A stretch of 64,000 bases of DNA from contig NZ_CM001373.1 in the NCBI RefSeq assembly GCF_000236165.1, positions 2,364,500 to 2,428,499 of the forward strand, in the 5' to 3' direction. Positions 62,062 to 64,000 of this stretch are shown here, piece by piece. The notes beneath the pieces are model-generated. The model did no database searches and had not been told where the DNA came from. It worked only from the letters and a program-made list of their open reading frames with translations. Each line of letters starts with the position of its first letter. The stretch's first letter is position 1. Source of the stretch: Fluoribacter dumoffii NY 23 (GTDB taxonomy: Bacteria; Pseudomonadota; Gammaproteobacteria; Legionellales; Legionellaceae). The translations under genes were made by a program, and so were the position numbers.

Positions 62062-63291
62062 TTAACCCGGACTGCCTGCAGGAAGGTATTTAGATAGAGC
62101 ATACTTCTCTCGGTAAGCAATGATGCTAAAACCGATAACTCCCATTGCCAGAGTCGCCGGAATCACTCCTATCCCGTAAACAAATGCCCCTGCTTCACGA
62201 ATCCCTCCATGCTCATTGATTAGATATCCAATAACGGTATGGAACCCATAGCCAAAAATCATAATAATCATGTTGGCAATAGCTGTAGTCAGTCCAGCCA
62301 AGTTTTCCGGGACATAAGTAGAAACGATATAAATCGCCAAAATCTGATAGGCGCAACACATTCCAACAATTATAAAAGACACTGTGATGCTGGATACGGT
62401 GAGAATCCCCGCTACGAGTGCGGTAAATACCAGGCACATCGTGATTCCAGCAGCAATGATTGTCCCTAAATAATATCCGGTTTTTTCCGCGATTAAACTC
62501 AGAATGGGCGAACCAAAACACATTCCAAGAAAAATCATTGAGGGCAAATAGTTTGCTGTTGCTGAATTCAAACCGTATACTTGTTTTAAAAATCCCGCTC
62601 CCCATACATCAGAAAACCCTTCAAGAGGACCGAGCATCAAGCCGGCAAAACAACAAAGCAAAATTACTTTTTTATTGCCAAACACTGTCTTGATATTGGC
62701 AATTACCGAGGTGTGATAAGTAGGCTTCTCATCAGGGACAATCAAATAAGTCACACAAGCCAGGACGAGGCCAATAACAATAAATAGTTCAATTACCATT
62801 TTATATCCCATAGCCTGGCACATATAGCTTACAGGACCTCCCCCATAAACGGCACCGATAAGCCCTATCATGACTGAAAAACTTAGCATCCGGGAAAAAT
62901 GCTGCTCTTTGAAAGTCATCCGTATTATCTTAAATGTTCCCAAAATTGCCGCAGAAGATCCAATACCAATCAATGCTCTTCCCATAAGCGGATAAACCCA
63001 GTGTTCTGAAAAAAGCAGCGGCAACAAGCCAACAACAGGAAGCAGAATGCATAAAGTCATTATTTTTCTGGGGCCAAAGCGATCCAACAAAATTCCAATT
63101 GGTAAGTGCATCAAAGAATAACCGAGGTAATAAACTCCCGAAAATTGCCCAAAAACTGTCGCATCTATATGAAATTGCGCGGTTATATCATTCATCATAA
63201 TACTAGGCATTACTCTAAGAATATATTGGTAGGCATAAAAAATTGAGGCAATAATCCATACAAACCAGGCAATAACTCGTGATGTAGACAT
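62062..63291 (-). CDS. Major facilitator superfamily transporter
   Basis: 409 residues with 12 predicted helices. The cytosolic loop 2-3 motif is GILLDRFGPRKIM, the MFS signature GxxxDRxGxRK. Further conserved glycines occur in GRALIGIGSSAAILG and PVSYMCQAMG. Related to the Legionella Pht-like and nitrate/phosphate-type uptake carriers in general form, but substrate cannot be assigned. It is divergent from an Lrp/AsnC regulator, which hints at an amino acid or related metabolite. Confidence 0.88.
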   Translation of the reverse strand: MSTSRVIAWFVWIIASIFYAYQYILRVMPSIMMNDITAQFHIDATVFGQFSGVYYLGYSLMHLPIGILLDRFGPRKIMTLCILLPVVGLLPLLFSEHWVYPLMGRALIGIGSSAAILGTFKIIRMTFKEQHFSRMLSFSVMIGLIGAVYGGGPVSYMCQAMGYKMVIELFIVIGLVLACVTYLIVPDEKPTYHTSVIANIKTVFGNKKVILLCCFAGLMLGPLEGFSDVWGAGFLKQVYGLNSATANYLPSMIFLGMCFGSPILSLIAEKTGYYLGTIIAAGITMCLVFTALVAGILTVSSITVSFIIVGMCCAYQILAIYIVSTYVPENLAGLTTAIANMIIMIFGYGFHTVIGYLINEHGGIREAGAFVYGIGVIPATLAMGVIGFSIIAYREKYALSKYLPAGSPG

Positions 63292-63489
63292 AAAAATCCT
63301 TAAAAAATCCAGCGGCTAAAACACGCACAATGACTATAACTTATGCATCATCTATTCTAATCTATTTGTTTTGAAATTTTATTGCAAAGATAAGCGCTGA
63401 GGAAAGATATTTATCTTTTTATTTCACATTAATTTGGTTTTTTAGAATAAAATGCTAAAATATAAATTATTTATGTAATTTTAGTTGTT

Positions 63490-63957
63490 ATGGATCGTAC
63501 TGATAAAAAAATCCTTGATCTCCTTCAATCAAACTGCCAAATTAACAATCAAGAGCTTGCAGAAATGGTGGCTTTATCGCCCTCTCCATGTCTTCGGCGC
63601 GTCAAATTATTGGAGGATAATGGGTACATAAGAAAAAAAGTTGCTTTGCTTGAACCTGAAAAACTGGGTTTGAAGTTGTCCGTGATTGTTTTAGTTGGTT
63701 TAAACAGCCATCAACCCGCTGTCATGCATCAGTTTGAAGAAGCGGTCCGTTTCCTCCCTGAGGTAGTGCAATGTTATTTAATTACCGGACAATCTGCAGA
63801 TTACGTATTGAAAGTCATTGTACCAGACCTTAATGCATATCAATCATTTTTGTTAGACAAACTCACACGGATTAATGGGGTAACCAGCGTCCAATCCAGT
63901 TTTATTTTGAGAACCATTTGTGATACCACCATGCTCCCATTGGATCACCTCGATTGA
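63490..63957 (+). CDS. Lrp/AsnC-family transcriptional regulator
   Basis: 155 residues. The N-terminal helix-turn-helix is TDKKILDLLQSNCQINNQEL then VALSPSPCLRRVKLLEDNGYI, and the C-terminal RAM ligand-binding fold includes VVQCYLITGQSADYVLKVIV and GVTSVQSSFILRTI. Lrp-type proteins sense amino acids. It lies 198 bp from the divergent MFS transporter gene and is the most likely regulator of it. No ribosome site stands out, but the ATG at 63490 gives the standard family start MDRTDKKIL. Confidence 0.93.
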   Translation: MDRTDKKILDLLQSNCQINNQELAEMVALSPSPCLRRVKLLEDNGYIRKKVALLEPEKLGLKLSVIVLVGLNSHQPAVMHQFEEAVRFLPEVVQCYLITGQSADYVLKVIVPDLNAYQSFLLDKLTRINGVTSVQSSFILRTICDTTMLPLDHLD

Positions 63958-64000
63958 ACATTTTTTCCTTTATTTAATTTCCGCTAACCCTATAAATTTT

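Overview
This 64 kb window is AT-rich and reads as a chromosomal segment of a Legionella species. The strongest marker is the divergent pair at 32590-37335: a Fic/ankyrin protein matching AnkX beside a PP2C-fold protein matching Lem3, two antagonistic Dot/Icm effectors that are also adjacent in L. pneumophila. Several eukaryote-like proteins support the genus: a mitochondrial-carrier protein (compare LncP), a RhoGAP-like protein, a tubulin-tyrosine-ligase-like protein, a pertussis-toxin-like ADP-ribosyltransferase candidate, and a cyclodipeptide synthase of the XYP type. No phage, insertion sequence, CRISPR array or rRNA was seen.

Layout. 1-2600: the end of an Fe-S photolyase/cryptochrome, then phrB-tspO. 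2787-3722: an orphan protein. 3941-9153: a minus-strand operon of four overlapping or tightly packed genes (ABC exporter with a ruined ATPase site, HlyD, TolC, SLC13/ArsB-like carrier). 9184-15177: LysR regulator divergent from a DabB-DabA inorganic-carbon uptake operon with a PII-like protein and DUF6671. 15788-21981: L,D-transpeptidase, P-loop kinase, secreted trehalase, TTL-like protein, topoisomerase IB, KGG-type mini-protein. 22216-26516: secreted NHL/Vgb-type beta-propeller, outer-membrane barrel, YdjM-like membrane hydrolase. 26647-29250: trmL, then an arginine module (lipoprotein binding protein, mini-ORF, OTC) behind strong ArgR-like boxes. 29505-32193: RhoGAP-like protein, small secreted protein, stand-alone GGQ factor. 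32331-32475: DnaA-box cluster. 32590-38494: ankX, lem3, dinB. 38693-43391: barrel paralog, SnoaL-like protein, mitochondrial carrier, GH17-like glucanase. 43634-54633: serine hydrolase, ART candidate, TPR protein, diguanylate cyclase, carbonic anhydrase, DUF945 protein, cyclodipeptide synthase. 54936-63957: hybrid histidine kinase, zinc alcohol dehydrogenase, argE, a clan-CD-protease-like orphan, EAL protein, tRNA-Lys, and an MFS transporter divergent from an Lrp/AsnC regulator.

How the parts connect. DabAB and the beta-carbonic anhydrase at 50527 together suggest active CO2/bicarbonate supply for anaplerosis in a heterotroph. The diguanylate cyclase and EAL protein form a possible c-di-GMP pair. 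The binding protein, OTC and argE are arginine-linked. The eukaryote-like proteins are spread singly between housekeeping genes, as is usual in Legionella genomes. All family assignments come from reading motifs in the translated sequence; no database search was run.
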